Shown: one piece after another, positions 11,385-23,749 of the stretch
Position numbering within the stretch: the first letter of the stretch is position 1
Layout of the letters: the number at the start of each line of letters is the position of its first letter
NCBI GenBank assembly: GCA_027475525.1
Contig: JAMWFC010000023.1
Location: 420,132 to 484,131 of the forward strand
Length of the DNA: 64,000 nt
Direction: 5' to 3'
Source: Macrolepiota albuminosa
Taxonomy: Eukaryota > Basidiomycota > Agaricomycetes > Agaricales > Agaricaceae
Made by a program: the position numbers and the translations under genes
Notes under the pieces: generated by a model
Seen by the model: only the letters and a program-made list of their open reading frames with translations
Told to the model about the DNA's origin: nothing
Databases searched by the model: none

Positions 11385-14300
11385 TTATGCGTGTTTTGCT
11401 AGCTGTTGAGGGTGTTTCATGCCCTGCAGCTCTAGATACCTGTCTATCGCTGCAAGATCTTTGCAGTTCACTAGTGGTTCCCAGGTAGTATCACCTAAGC
11501 TTCACCTTACCTTGAATTCAAGGTTTTCCCCTATCCACCTATAACCTATGAGGTCATCTACGAACCATTCCTGGTCATCACCAGTTCCAAAGTCATACAG
11601 CTCCAGGGTTGCACAATTAGGGAAGAGCGCATCACTATTGGCTAAGTATGATCGCAAAAATGACACATGGAACTTAGGAACTATCCTGTGCACCTGCAGC
11701 ACATGGAGCAGTTCCAGCATGTAGTTAAACATGCTCAGCTCAGCCTCAAGGACCCTATATGGTCCAATCCACTTCAGACACAGCTTACTTGCTCTGCCTT
11801 TCAGCAAGTTCAAGTTCTTCATTGAAAGGTACACTAGGTTCCCTTTCTCAATGTCCAGATCATCACATCTGCAATTATTTGCATGTTTCATCTGCCATAC
11901 ACGTGATTCTATAATCACATCATGGGCATCAGCTAAGTTTCATAGCACATTGCACACAAACTGCTTTACTCCAATATGAATAGCTTCGTCAGTGCAAAGT
12001 TCACAAATCATGATGATGACGCCCAAAGTTTGGTCAGTAACAAATATAATAATAGTGTTACCGTACCAAAAGCTTGCGTTGGGCGTGCTAAAAGTGATGT
12101 GAGGAGTTCCAGGCAGGTCCCAGAGAACGTGCCTATGAAAATAAAGTGAAGTCGGAAAAAGGTCGGCAAGTGTCAAGCGCTAAGGTAAGAGCAGGAAACT
12201 CTGTTCTTATTTGCCCATTCTGTCTGGCCATTCGTTTGCGGATGAAATGACGTCAACATGAGCAACTTTGCTCCAAGCAGCTTGTGCAGCTCCTTCCACC
12301 ATTTGGAGGTGAACTTCGCATCTCGATTGCTTACAATTAAACTTGGAAAACTATGGAGGCATACTATCTCCTTGAGATAGATCCAAGACAAGTCCGAAGC
12401 TGTCATGGTGGTCCTCAATGGAATGAGATGAACCATACTAGTCATTCTGCAGATTACTACTCATAGGTAGTTACAACTCTTTGACTGCAGGAATGGACCT
12501 ATAAAGTCCATCCCAATTGAGTCCCAGGGTTTGGCTGGTATAGGAAGTGAATGAAGCTTCCCCAGTGGCTTCAATGTCGATACTTTTGACTGTTGACATA
12601 GCTTGCACGTTGAGCAGAATTTACTTGTTTCCTTGGCCATTTGTGGCCACCAGTACTAGCATCGCACATAGTCCAGCATTTTCTGAGTTCTGAAGTGGCC
12701 CACTACTCTGTGGGCCTGGTCCAGGATAGTCATGATCAATGACCTCTTCCAGGGAATGCAGATGACTTTGGATCCAGTGGGTCTGATAAGATATACGAGT
12801 TGCTGCTCCACCCTGGAAGTGCAGATGCACTTGAATATTGTTTATAATCTCTATGAAGAGATTGTCATATTTGTATCCTTGCTGGATGCGTGTGTGAAAT
12901 TGTGCATTGCCTAGGTTGATTGGTGCAGGGTGACAGTCATGTGAATCCAGTGTCTGCTGGAGTCATTTCTGCGCCACTAGGGAGCACCTCTTGTCTTGTT
13001 TCCTTGCCTAGCTGGGGGATCTCATGATCCACCAGCACCTGCACCTCAATATCGCAAGCTTCTCACTGTTCTCGCAGTCACTTGCTGCGACGTGATTCCT
13101 GCGCTCACATGGCACGTAGCTCAACTGTATGTTCCTTGATTTCATAGAACCTATGCAGGGGCAAGCCTTTGCCCTCTGGGTCGATGTGTTTGTCTACCTG
13201 AACATAGTCGTGCACGTCATGGATGTCATCTCAAGTATCACTCTCAAAATATTGAGACAGGCAGTCCACCATCTTGTTCAATTCATCTTTTATATAGGTA
13301 ATGTCAAACTGATATCATGACATGTAGTCAATCCAGTGACGTTGTCATGGTGATAGATGCACTTGGGTCTTAAAAAACTTGAGTGCCTTGTGATCTGTGA
13401 TGATATGGATCTTATACCCCATCAGCTTATCCTTCCACTTTAGAAGGGCTTCCAGGATAGCAAGTGTTTCCAACTCATGAACAGCATAGTTTTGCTGTGC
13501 AGCAGTGAACTTACAGGACATAAATCCTGCTGGTTGACAAGTTTGCCATGTTTTACCTTGGCCAAACATGGCCCTGACCCCAGTTTTCAATGCGTCACAT
13601 ATGAGCCAAATGGGCTCGTCAATGCATGGATCAATTGGCCAGATCACTGGCATCTTTGTGCAAATGCGCTTAATCATCTCAAAGCACCGCTGATGCAGTC
13701 TCCAGTGAAAAGGGGACCCATTCTGGATTATGGCCATTAGTGGCCCAGTATATGCCATGATATCTGGTAAAAAGTTACTAATATAGTTCACTAATCCAAC
13801 AAAGCACTGGATATCATTATACGTGTGTGGAGTATGCCACTCTCGAACACAATCGAGTTTGTCTGTGTCCAGGTGAATACCCTTCTTGTCAATGACATGA
13901 TCAAGACAGTCTATACTGGATGCATACAACTCGCACTTCTTCTATTTGAGGTAGAGGCTGGCCTTATGTAGTTGTTCAAACACAACTCGTAGATGCTGCT
14001 CATGCTCCTCAATGGAGTCTGAAAAGATGAATATATCGTCTAGATAGACGTGCATAAACTTCCCAATTATATCTCAGAAGATTGAGGTCATTAACCTCTG
14101 GAATGTCGCTGATGCATTACAGTCACCAATGCATGATATTACTCATGAATGTCCCCATCAGAGACAAAAACGGCATCTTTGGTATATCCTCTTTGCATAT
14201 GCAAACCTGTTCATACGCATCCATTAGGTCAATTTTCGACCTATATTTTGCTGTAGTGACATCTTCGTGTATGACTTCCTGATCTGGAAGAGGTGTTATG

Positions 14301-15334
14301 TCCTTGATTGTATTATCATTGTGCTGTTGCACATCCAATGCAGTTCATAATGTCCCATCCTTCTTGGGAATACAAAGTAAAGATGCAGCTTACACTGCGG
14401 GTCATAGTTCCCACTACTTTGCATTTATGTATCTGTTCGTCTTTTCATGAAGCTGATCCTGTAGTGCTCATGGACAGCAAGGCAAATGGTACTTGTACTG
14501 CTTATTATCGTCAATGAGATTAATCTCATGATTAACCTCCCATCATGGAGGAAGTTCTTCCTTTGTTCTATTGACGATATCAGCAAACTCATGTTGCCAT
14601 TGCTGGCGCAATCGAGGAATATCTTCCTTTGTAAGGCTCACTGCTTTGCCTTTCTCTTTTGATACGTGTGCTATGCGTGGCTGAACCTTTGGTTCAAATC
14701 GCTCCCGTAAGGCATGTACATGCTCTTCTGTGAGATCCTCTGAATTTAACCTTATGACTGGTTGCCTCCTTGCCACTCTTGTTGTATTTGATAATGATTG
14801 CATGTTTCTCACCTTTAGCAATATCCCATCAAATATAATATCCAATGCTTCGGAGATCTTATCCTCCCATGCATAATGGTATACTTCTCCCATCTGGGTT
14901 GACTGCACCCTTTCCATAGTATGTGTCACCATTGACGCTACCAACTCATTCCACTCTCATGGCATTTGTGGATCATATGCCCATTGCACTTCTGGCCAAG
15001 GCACTGGTCAATCCATTAGCAACCTCATGCTTCTCACAGTTCCTATCATACTATATACCTCATTCTTGATGAGATCCTCCATCCTCACTCGAGAGCTAGT
15101 TGGCTGGCATTCCAGCAACTCCACCACATATTTACCACATTCATTCTTATGCTGTGTAGCCTGATTAGGCTTTCCATTTGTACACCTGACCACATCTGGA
15201 TGCTTCCCCTTCTTCAGAGTTCTTTGAAACTCTTCCTCAAACATTAAAATAGCTGGCAAGTCTGCTGGCAAGCTTTTTGATGGGACATGCTTATCCTCCA
15301 TCTCCTGTACAGTCACTTTCTTGCGACCATCTAG
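11385..15334 (-). pseudogene. gypsy copy 1 pol (RT, RNase H, integrase, chromodomain), decayed
   Basis: RT blocks lie at about 14944-13930, RNase H at 13929-13345 (EPIWLICDALKTGV, NYAVHELETLAILEALLKW), integrase at about 12830-11700 and a chromodomain at about 11610-11420 (WFVDDLIGYRWIGENLEF). In the integrase, the second catalytic Asp region survives (IVSNRDAKFTSKWW) together with FHPQTNGQTEWANKN. A segment at about 12015-12203 is unrelated to the family and replaces roughly 150 bp of integrase. Many nonsense codons come from CGA/CAA-type changes. Confidence 0.85.
12015..12203. other. non-homologous segment replacing part of integrase in gypsy copy 1
   Basis: Copies 1 and 3 align on both sides (copy 3 about 45782 and 45930), but between these points copy 1 holds about 190 bp with no resemblance to the family. 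The segment keeps CpG-containing words (CTTGCGTTGGGCG, GGAAAAAGGTCGGC) in an otherwise CpG-depleted element, so it looks younger than its host. I see no clear terminal repeats. It may be filler from break repair or part of another small element. Confidence 0.55.
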
Positions 15335-15337
15335 TTA
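15331..15337 (-). promoter_or_regulatory. gag-protease/pol stop codon with CTAG context (copy 1)
   Basis: On the minus strand the frame reads ...Arg-Asn-TAA followed by CTAG. Copies 2 and 3 have TGA-CTAG at the homologous site. See the readthrough finding. Confidence 0.5.
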
Positions 15338-18300
15338 GTTGCGTTCATCACGCCGCTTTTCAGTTGCGTGATAGCGCCTCAGACAACCATCCGTGTCATT
15401 TAACATGACTTTCTCTGCCTTCAAAGACACACCATTCACAACAACCATATCATTCACAAAGTCCAAAGACATCTTGTTCTTACACATAAACGGCGTACCA
15501 ATGATCATATCGTAGCGATCAAAATTTGCTATGTCCACATGCTCTTTGGTTGACATCTCTAATGTCTTTATCTTTACTTCAGCACCAAACTGTACTATGG
15601 TGCAACTCCCTATGGTCCCCAACTGAAGCATCAACAGCTCCTCTAACTCATGAATGCAAATTGCATTAATGTGTGCAAACTGGGGTGTAATGCCCATAGT
15701 GGTACTCCCTGAGTCCCACAGGGTACAGGCAGGATGTCTATTGACATCCATGTAGGTTACCAAGCACTCCTTCTCTTTGGGAGTATATCATGGCTGCTAC
15801 AACTTATTGGTTGCCTTCTGCAGTGTGACACATCTTATTTGGACACGTTGATCTCCATGGCACTTAGTCAGTGCAAACAAGTGTTCTTCCTCATTATCAC
15901 AAGTATAGTAGTTGCTGTCGTACATGTCACTGCAATGTATTTGTCGCCATCTATCTGAACATTCTCAGCATCCTCCATGTCCAAGCCATCAGCCTCTACT
16001 TGCGGCTCTTTCTCCACCTCTTCAATGACCTTGTCATCCTCATTGTCACTGACAACCTTGCTAGGAGCTGCAGCTGTATGAGCCACTCAAATGTGTGCCT
16101 TGGGCAGGGCAGGACATTCTTTAGCGAAATGCCTGACCCTACCACAGTTGTAGCATGCTGAGAGATCTCCAGCAGGCCTTCTCTGGGCCACTTCAGAAGC
16201 CCCAGTGAGTTTGCTCACCATGCACATTACAGGCGCTACACCCCCTCTAGCTGCTACTTGGTTTTGACCTGAAAGGGGTCGACTATCTTTTGCTGGCAAA
16301 TATCCAGCAGGCTCGAGGCCATTGGCCTCCAGAAATTGTCTTGCAGACAACAAATCGCAGATTGTGATTGTTCTCTATCTCCAACTGTTTGGCCAGGAAG
16401 GTTCCCACCTTCACTGTCTGATGGTTCACAGGCCCTTGGTGTGAGCTATGCTGTTTATAATGATTTGCAGTACGTGTCAACTGCTCATAACAAATGGCAT
16501 ATGCCAAGAATTTGGTCACAATATTGACCTCCGGAGACAAATTGTCGTTGTGTATCAACGCTCTCCTCATATCTGGAGGTATTCCATCCAGGAATGTCTT
16601 GTGAATCATGTATTTGTTTGGATAGATGGCCATATTCTGTGCATGACCCACCAGGTCATCATAAAATGTCTGGACACCAGTCTTAACATCATACACTGCC
16701 TTTTTAAAGGCATCCCAAGCTTTCTGCATTGTCACCGCGTTAATGTCACGACCCCTCCCCTCCGGATCCATCCTGGGACACTCCCGGAACACTATTCGGG
16801 ACCCTCCCTCCGACCCCACAGAACACGCCCTGCCATCACGTGCATCAAGGGCCGCCATCAGCTGCCACCCACCCTGATCAACAATCAGACCATGTGACTC
16901 GCTTCCAGCCATCACGCATCACGCATCACAGCTCCCTCCACGCCAATTGATTGCGTGCCCCACACACGCGATCCACGTATATAGTCTCTGCCCGCTACTC
17001 AATGACTCCTGGAACCCATCCCAGACACCCCAGAACCCCAAGACCCGGTTCTGTAGTACTTATAGCGTAGTTCCCCGTTGTATTTGCTAGTCGTGATATT
17101 GTATTAACTTGGTTACTTGAATTGTTGCGTGCTCTCTGCTTGACTGGTACGCATTGACTGGCACGCTTGAATAACCGTGTGCTCTAAGTTTGGTATGCAC
17201 TTTGCGACTTTTAATTTGTTAACCTGGTCTCGTCTTAGAACCCCCGGTTCACTACTTGACCCCCTCCCTATCCTCCGCTACCCAAAACCCAAAACCCCCA
17301 GACCAAGTCCTCCCTCCCGGGACCACCCCTGTCCACGTCTTGAACCCCAGAGTCCTAGCCCCGGAGTTCCAGACATCCGAGTATCCGTAGGTCAAGTCCG
17401 CATTGTAAGAGCGATTGCTTTCCCAGAAAGCCCCCAACTCAGCAGAACCTGACAGTTAACAAAGTGGTTATACAGTCCTATCAGGACCTCTTTAAACGTC
17501 CAATGTGATTTGTCATGATTAATGTGAAGGACATGGCAGTGGAACCAATTCTGAGCCTCTCCTTCCATAAATTCGTGCAATATGAAAATCCTTTCTTGGT
17601 CTATATTGTCTCCACCATAGCAGCATGCTGCCAGATGGTAACAGACGTCCATGGCCCAATCCTCCAGCTGGAAGAGCCTATGCCCTCCAGCATATGCATG
17701 TATGTGCTTACTGTCAAATTTGCGGGGACTTACCTCAGCAGGGAATTTGAACCTGACTCCTAGGGAGTCATCCACCAGTTGAGTGAGGCAGTCATGCATA
17801 TGATCTATATGGATCCTGACTGCCTCATTTATTTCTGGCATAGTTTCACGCAAATCATGAGGTGCGGGCATCCAAAATGCCTGGGGGCTCCAAAACAGGT
17901 GTTTGTTGGCCGTTTTTTCCAGCCATGGGGTAGGCTGTTGCCTCACCTCTTGCTCTGCTGGTGAGTCACCAGCATGCCTGCCACTATTACAACGGTTATG
18001 ATTGTCTCAATCATTCTGTCTATGATCACAACCCCCACCATTGGTATTGCAATGATTCGGCTCCCTCCTCTCGTAGCAATCACTACTAGCATCACTACTG
18101 TCCGGATCTCTGTCTAGTTCAGCAGTTCGACCTGTGAATTGTCACCGCATGTCATCGACAGGTGTCACACCTTCATGCCCTTCAAAGGCTACCCTCTGGT
18201 CATCAATCAACAACTCACCATGATTGCGCAAGTCCTGGTTGCGCATCCTCTGATAATTGACATGTTTGTTCCAGTTGTCCACTAGGTGGATGCATTGTAC

Positions 18301-19546
18301 TATGCATTGTGATTGTGTTTGCTCCTCAAGAATGTAGACTTTGTCCACCTCTTCTTTGATATTGACTTGCTTTTGAGGTGTCTTAACCTCTTGCACCGCA
18401 AGTAGTGCCTCTGGCTCTGCCAGAGTCATCGTCACAGTCTCTACTTCAGATAATGCCTGTTGAGGCACTCCGCTGACAATGCATTGACAGTTCACAGCGT
18501 TTTGACATCTAACATAGTCTTGCTGAGACTCATTGGCCTAACGAGGCGCATTTAGCAATTCCATTGCATCTGCAATCAATGGTGCTCGTTGGCGCACACT
18601 CATTTTGCATTCTACTGAGTTGGCCAGAGTGGCTGTTGAGACTGCTGACCCCCATGCTGCTTTGTGCTTGAGGTATTCCACCACTTTGAGTTCAAAGATA
18701 TGCACAAATAGTTTGATATATTCAGTCAAATCTGCATGAGGTACATCGTGGCTCCTAGCAGCCAGTAACTGTAGATGCTTCACTACATAAAGCTGCAGAT
18801 GCTTTTGTGTTGATTCCTTTGCAACCAATGGATATTGGTCCAATACTAGCTGTAACTAGATAGACAGGATCGAACATAACCTCTTGCTTTCCTCATTATC
18901 TGAGGACTCCAGCTCAGACTCTAAGTTCAGAGCTCTCCTGAGGCCTCCATGCCTCACCTGTAGCTGTTTGCCAGCCTCTTCCATGCAACTCCAGAATTCT
19001 AGGCATTGACAATGCCTTTCCTGACCTTACAACCTCATTGTCCTCCTTACTGACCATTATAGCTGGTCCTTGCTTCTTTTCCTGTGTTGTCAACAACAAC
19101 AGTCCTGGTTCAGTGGCAGCGTCTGCCACATACTCTAAATGCTGTTCAGTCAGCGCAGTCTGGAATGGAGTGCTATGCGTGAACGTACTGCCTTGTACCA
19201 TCTCCAAGTACTGGGTAAGGTTTGGTTGACCTTTAGACTGAGCTGATAGGCTCTCAGGCAATACTGGATACATCAATGAAGGCATTTGGCTCGCTGGTAG
19301 CGACACTCCTGAGACCGTGGATCTCTCCCCTGGTTTACCACCAGGCCATACAATGGACATCATCTGTGATATGGATAGCCTATTCAGCATTCCAAAGCTC
19401 ACACTGACATTGTGAGGTATCTTTTCATCCCAATTTGGCAGGGGCTGGTAAGCAGACATGGATTGCATCTTTACAGCTTGAGACACAGATGGGTTACCTG
19501 TGTCTGCGGCTGGGAAAGGAGGGTCCGGATCAAGAGAGCCATTCAT
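15335..19546 (-). pseudogene. gypsy copy 1 gag-protease, decayed and split by a solo LTR
   Basis: It starts at ATG 19546 (MNGSLDPDPPFPAAD) and ends before TAA 15335-15337. It contains the capsid-like region (18840-17460 and 16740-16400), a CCHC zinc knuckle (CYNCGRVRHFAKEC, about 16160-16100), and an aspartic protease with WDSGSTTMGITPQFA (about 15730-15670) and DMIIGTPF. The solo LTR 16744-17454 interrupts the capsid part. Multiple TGA/TAG codons occur where copy 3 has sense codons. Confidence 0.85.
16744..17454. mobile_element. solo LTR inside gypsy copy 1
   Basis: This is a 711-bp segment beginning TGTCACGACCCC and ending CCTGACA, flanked by the exact 5-bp duplication GTTAA (16739-16743 and 17455-17459). 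It has no coding capacity. A TATA-like CGTATATAG lies near 16976. These features define a solo LTR left by recombination between the LTRs of an unrelated gypsy-type element; its strand cannot be fixed with certainty. It retains many CpG dinucleotides, unlike the gypsy copy around it. Confidence 0.88.
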
Positions 19547-19639
19547 GGAAGCACGTTTTTGACGTGATGCCAACAGAAATCAAGAGGTTTTGGTGATGAG
19601 TTGCCTAGTCTAAAGCTGATAGCAGAAGATCCAAAAAAA

Positions 19640-19813
19640 TGTAACCGTTGATTATGAGCTAGAACAATCTTGTGTGTATCACACAGTGCTAAATTAGACC
19701 ACAGTATTGGATTGACTAGAATTAAAGTGAATACAAGATGTTGTCTTATGTAATACCATACTGGATGCCTATAGCGTCATGGACGCTAGTAACAAGTGTG
19801 ACGCTTCATTACA
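19640..19813 (-). repeat. gypsy copy 1, 5' LTR
   Basis: This is the 174-bp partner of 7954-8127, followed by the target duplication CTAGC at 19814-19818. On the minus strand the internal region starts with a T-rich run and no TGG-type primer-binding site. Confidence 0.93.
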
Positions 19814-19818
19814 CTAGC

Positions 19819-20996
19819 TCACCATCATGGCCCATGTAGTAGATGCCAACTTTGCGGCCCATCTCTAGTTTGCAGGCTTTTTGCCAGATTTGAAGGGCTG
19901 CAAACACATCTGACTTTGACTTAAGTGGAATTGCCCATGGCATATTCATGTAATTGTCAACTAGGTCCATGGTATATTTGTTTCTGGTATACAATTGTAC
20001 ATTCATAGGGCCCGCTAATTCTATCCACACTGTTTGTAGCCTCTCAACTGCTCTACGCCCTTCCTCCCATACCTTGCAAACCAGTGTTTTTGTCTGTTTC
20101 CCGAGTATACAGATGTCACATTTAGGTTGCATGGTGAGGGAGGAAGAGGGCATATCTGTGAGCAAGTCATTGCAGGCCATAGTGGCAACAACCTGATAAT
20201 TGGCATGCCTGAGACACCAGTGCCATGTGTCAATTTCTACTGGTGTTGGGGCAGCAGTCAATGTGTGCTCATTGAGTGCCAATTGTAATTTGATTATATA
20301 CAATTGTCATCTGAGGATAAGGGGGCCTGCAGCCAGCAAGGTTCTGCTGCTCTCATCTAAGATGGTGACTCCTGTGCGGCTGAAAGTGATTATGGCATGC
20401 ATGCCTATGGTAAGAGCAGAGATCAAAATAAGTTGTACTATAGATGTAGGAATGTAGAGCACGTTTTTGAGATATATTTCTGTCTGGTTCTGGACTTGCA
20501 ACCTGATTTGGCCTATGCTGACTGCTTGGATAGAGGTACCTCCTACTCCCTTAATGGCTCATGGCAGTATGGCATGGAAGGTAACAAAGTCTGAGGCACA
20601 CAGTGAGATATGCATAGTGGTGCTGGAGTCCATGTAGAAAGGCTTTTTGAGAGTTGAAACAAGTCTAGTATTGCTGTTGGGTATAGGTGGGATAGCTGTG
20701 GTAGTGGCTAGAATTGTTTCATATCCTGGTATTGCAGGTATTGTGTGAGTTTTCCAATTGATACTTGCTCTTGGCTCATACTCTGTAGAGGTACTGTTGT
20801 CATTGATTGCCATGAATCCTTCATACTTGAAGTAGTCTGTAGTGGTTGTAGAGTCTGCGACTTCAGCAAACTCTGCTGGTTTTGCCTCCAGCTGTATTTT
20901 TTGGAAGTGCATCATGTTTATGATGTAGGCCTGGCCGTTGAGACCTTTGACTGCAATGCCGTTCTTTGTGGCATTGGTGCTGGATGCTGTATTCAA
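19819..20996 (-). pseudogene. copia protease, GAG-pre-integrase and integrase N-terminal part
   Basis: Minus-strand blocks are the protease with FYMDSSTTMHIS (about 20620-20580; the usual D-S/T-G box reads DSS) and LKNVLYIPTSIVQLI (about 20465-20420). A GAG-pre-integrase follows with the zinc-ligand pattern WHWCLRHANY and CDICILGKQ (about 20240-20090). The beginning of the integrase core follows, up to the gypsy insertion (LAGPMNVQLYT and VDNYMNMPWAIPLKSK). Frames are split around 20300-20560. Confidence 0.85.
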
Positions 20997-21903
20997 AGGT
21001 TTCTCACCCTTGCCTCCTCCTTGGGCAGCCTAACATGCTGCTTTCGACTCCTCAATTGTCTTGCTGGCCATGCTGCCACCTGGCTTGATGCACCACTCCT
21101 TGGTGTGGCTATGACACAAGGCTTGAGCCACATAGCAGATGGAACAGCAAGAAAAGTTGGCAGGGAGTTGTGGGCATGCTTCTGGTCATGGACAGCTAGC
21201 ACAGTGTCCAAGCCCTTTGTTAGGGTGGCCAGACTATCAACAGTCTGGAATAACTTGCAAATATAGAAGAAAGTATAAGGTGCGTCTGCAGTGGAGTTGG
21301 CAAGGCCTTGGGAGACCTGAGTCTGAAGAGACTCAAAGGACTTATTATTGATGCAGTTGAGCAGGGTGATACATTTGAGGAGGTCCTTATTGGTAGTGCC
21401 AATGGCAAAAGCTCAGTCAATGAGGTCAGAAATCTTGCAGACGGTGGCATCAACTGGCTCAGCAATGGATGCATATATCAACAGGGCCTCTTGAATGAGG
21501 GCTACTTGCTTGATGGGACCTTCTCAGTGAGCTCTCATCTTCAGAGTGTCATAACATTCCTTTGCCATTCTATCAGTTTCCAAACTCTCTTGTTCAGCCT
21601 CAAAGACAGTAGCTCAAATGAGCCAATGATCAGATCATTGTTGGACAGCCAGTTGGCATAGACATTGGGCTCAGTGTTGAGATCTGGGCTGGTGACCAAG
21701 CATTTGGGGTTCTTCTCAGAGGAAAAGATGTATTGATTGAGCCCACTCTGCTGAAGGAAAATTTTGAGCTTTGTCGACTATTTTGTAAATTTCCCCATTG
21801 CATGATCAAATGGAGCCTCAGACAAAGGCCAATGGGTGTTAAGCTTGATCGGATGGATTCACGGGTATGTGATGTCAGAGGACATGATGGACATGGTAGT
21901 CAT
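20997..21903 (-). pseudogene. copia gag, decayed
   Basis: The minus strand has a start-like ATG near 21903 followed by IHPIKLNTHWPLSEA after a stop. A helical UBN2-type gag region follows (KQVALIQEALLIYASIAE, CKISDLID, SFESLQTQVSQGLA; about 21510-21280). A Cys/His cluster near 21156-21085 (CSICYVAQALCHSHTKEWC) looks like a degenerate zinc knuckle. Several stops and at least one frameshift are present. Confidence 0.7.
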
Positions 21904-22153
21904 GGAGTAAGAAAGACAGAGGGGGAGGATATGACTCTTCAAAGACGCAGGTGGTGAAGACAAAGAAATTCAGGGGAGCCCGCACATGAAGAACAAGGAC
22001 GTGTAGGTATGATTGTTGGTGATCAGTGCCTGTTAAGGGTCTGAGAGAGCCAAGAGTTGTGATAATGTGATGAGGTTACAGGTGTTTCTGTGTATGATCC
22101 GGTAAGGTTCTTCTCCAATATCATAAATGTGTAGATGTTTCACGGTCAGCAAA

Positions 22154-22164
22154 GGCCCATAACC
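22154..22164 (-). promoter_or_regulatory. copia primer-binding site, complementary to initiator tRNA-Met anticodon arm
   Basis: The plus-strand word GGCCCATAACC directly abuts the 5' LTR. It equals the conserved anticodon stem-loop sequence of eukaryotic initiator tRNA-Met, so the element's RNA (GGTTATGGGCC) would pair with it over 11 nt. Priming from a 5' half of initiator tRNA-Met is known for Drosophila copia and relatives. The local fungal tRNA sequence is not in this window, so the match to it is inferred. Confidence 0.7.
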
Positions 22165-22417
22165 TGTCAGAACCTGACACAGACATAAGTAATCTATAGT
22201 CCTCAGTTCAATATGATTGACTGAGGGTGCGCTACTACTAGTGTCCATATTTATGTGAATGAGTACAATGGGTAGGGTCGAGCCTTTGGATAAAGGTGGT
22301 GGCTACTTATGGTGGCCACTCATTAGACAAAGTGAGTGATGAGTGTGATGAGTGAGAGGGGTGACAGTGTGTTGTGGATAACGGTGTGTTATGATGTAAT
22401 GGCATGGTATGCCAACA
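22165..22417 (-). repeat. copia 5' LTR
   Basis: This is the 253-bp partner of 5018-5257. It contains a short internal duplication (GTGGTGGCTACTTATGGTGGCC) absent from the other LTR. The target duplication CTTTG follows at 22418-22422. Confidence 0.92.
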
Positions 22418-23024
22418 CTTTGTTTGGTTAAGGCTTCAGCTTTTGAGCTCAATGTCCAAGTACAAGCATTTTCAGATCAACTTAGGTCCAAGGTTTCTTG
22501 CAATGTGTCAAGCAAGTGTGTATTTCAGTTTCATAGAACCTATTCATGGCAGAATCATGGACTTCATAATAAATAGCTAATACTGTAGCATAGATTTAGA
22601 TAATTACAGTATTTGTGATTAATTTAAGTTCTACTGTTAGGTTTTGCTGACCTGGGAGCCTTCCAAGTAAAGCAATGCCTTCACAATGCAGACTCAAGTG
22701 CCAAAATACATGTACTTGGCTGTCAGAATGCTCCAGGATGTGATCCAAGATACTAGATGTCAAAATAGACAAGTCCAGGATTGAATGTCTTGCTCCAGAG
22801 TTTTTGGATTTGAGATAAGTGAAAGTTGAATCAAGTACAGAGTTCCTAAGTGAGACTGGAGTCAGTTTTTCAAGTTGCATAATGTGTGCCAGTCAAGTAG
22901 CATATACCAGACAAGTATTTATAAAGGGCACACAAGAGAAATGGAGAAACATAGTAACAATTATGCAATATTGAGACTAAGGTACATTTGAGCTACATAG
23001 ACTATGGTTTTATATATTTGTTCT
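22418..23024. other. AT-rich spacer, no gene recognised
   Basis: This segment lies between the copia element and the next repeat nest. Short open frames (for example 22596-22880 -) have no recognisable motif. It may be old repeat sequence into which the copia element inserted. I see nothing else to support. Confidence 0.4.
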
Positions 23025-23575
23025 TGTCAGGGGACTTCTCATTTTGTCCCTCTTTCATTTCTTATTTCTTCACTCTCCTTTTATTCATTTTCTTATTTCT
23101 TCTGTCACTGTAAGGGTGATCTCTGGAGGCTGTGGCTCAGTCACATAGCTGGCAGAGGGAGATCCAAAGTGTATTAGAGTATATACTGACAATATTATAA
23201 TAACTACTCACCTGGCAGAGGAAGATCCACAGAGAACAAATCTAGGGATTTTCTATGCCAGGTTGGATGCTTCTGGGGCCTTTGAAGCATGGAAAACAAC
23301 TGTACAGTACAACAAAACTTTGAAAACTCAAAAATTGCCTAAATAAACAACTGTGCAAACAAGGCAGGAAAACTCCAGACTTTGGAAGTCAGAAAGGCAA
23401 ACTCTGGCTTATATAAGTGGTCTGGAAGTGGTGCTGAAGAGCCCACACTTGTCTAAATGATAGCTAAAGAACCAGAGCACCTCAAAGACTGAGAATAGTG
23501 CTAACAAATAGTGTTAAGAGAATAGAAACAGCAAAATAAGAGAATGATAGAAAAAATAAGGAAATGAATGAAAGG

Positions 23576-23749
23576 TGTAACGGAGTCATCCGTGTTACAA
23601 GCGTCAACGACGCTATAATCGTTTAATAGAGTATTACATAAGACAACATCTTGTTTTCACTCTAAGTACTAGTCAAATCCAATACTGCGGTCTGATTTAG
23701 CACTTGTGTGATACACACAAGACAGTTCTAACTCGTAACTCAGGTTACA
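23576..23749 (+). repeat. gypsy copy 2, 5' LTR
   Basis: 174 bp with TG...CA ends. TATAATC near 23617 could serve as the core promoter. Downstream, the internal region begins with seven T and AAATCTTCTGC; no tRNA-3'-end-type TGG site abuts the LTR. Confidence 0.94.

Larger units (their letters stand above)
7954..19813 (-). mobile_element. Ty3/gypsy chromovirus copy 1 (oldest), with nested solo LTR
   Basis: The LTRs at 7954-8127 and 19640-19813 (174 bp each, TGTAA...TTACA) are flanked by CTAGC at 7949-7953 and 19814-19818. On the minus strand the order is gag-protease, RT, RNase H, integrase, chromodomain, and a third ORF. This is the same family as copies 2 and 3. Almost every CpG of the homologous positions in copy 3 reads TpG or CpA here, and frames are heavily interrupted. 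It sits inside the copia integrase and itself carries a 711-bp solo LTR. Confidence 0.95.
5018..22417 (-). mobile_element. Ty1/copia LTR retrotransposon with nested gypsy copy 1
   Basis: Terminal direct repeats 5018-5257 and 22165-22417 both start TGTYAGAACC and end in ACA. The 5-bp duplication CTTTG lies outside each end (5013-5017 and 22418-22422). Domain order on the minus strand is gag, protease, GAG-pre-integrase, integrase, reverse transcriptase, RNase H, which is the copia order. Gypsy copy 1 (7954-19813) sits in the integrase region. Without it the element is about 5.5 kb, a normal copia size. All coding parts carry stops and frameshifts, mostly of C-to-T/G-to-A type, so the copy is dead. 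Confidence 0.93.
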
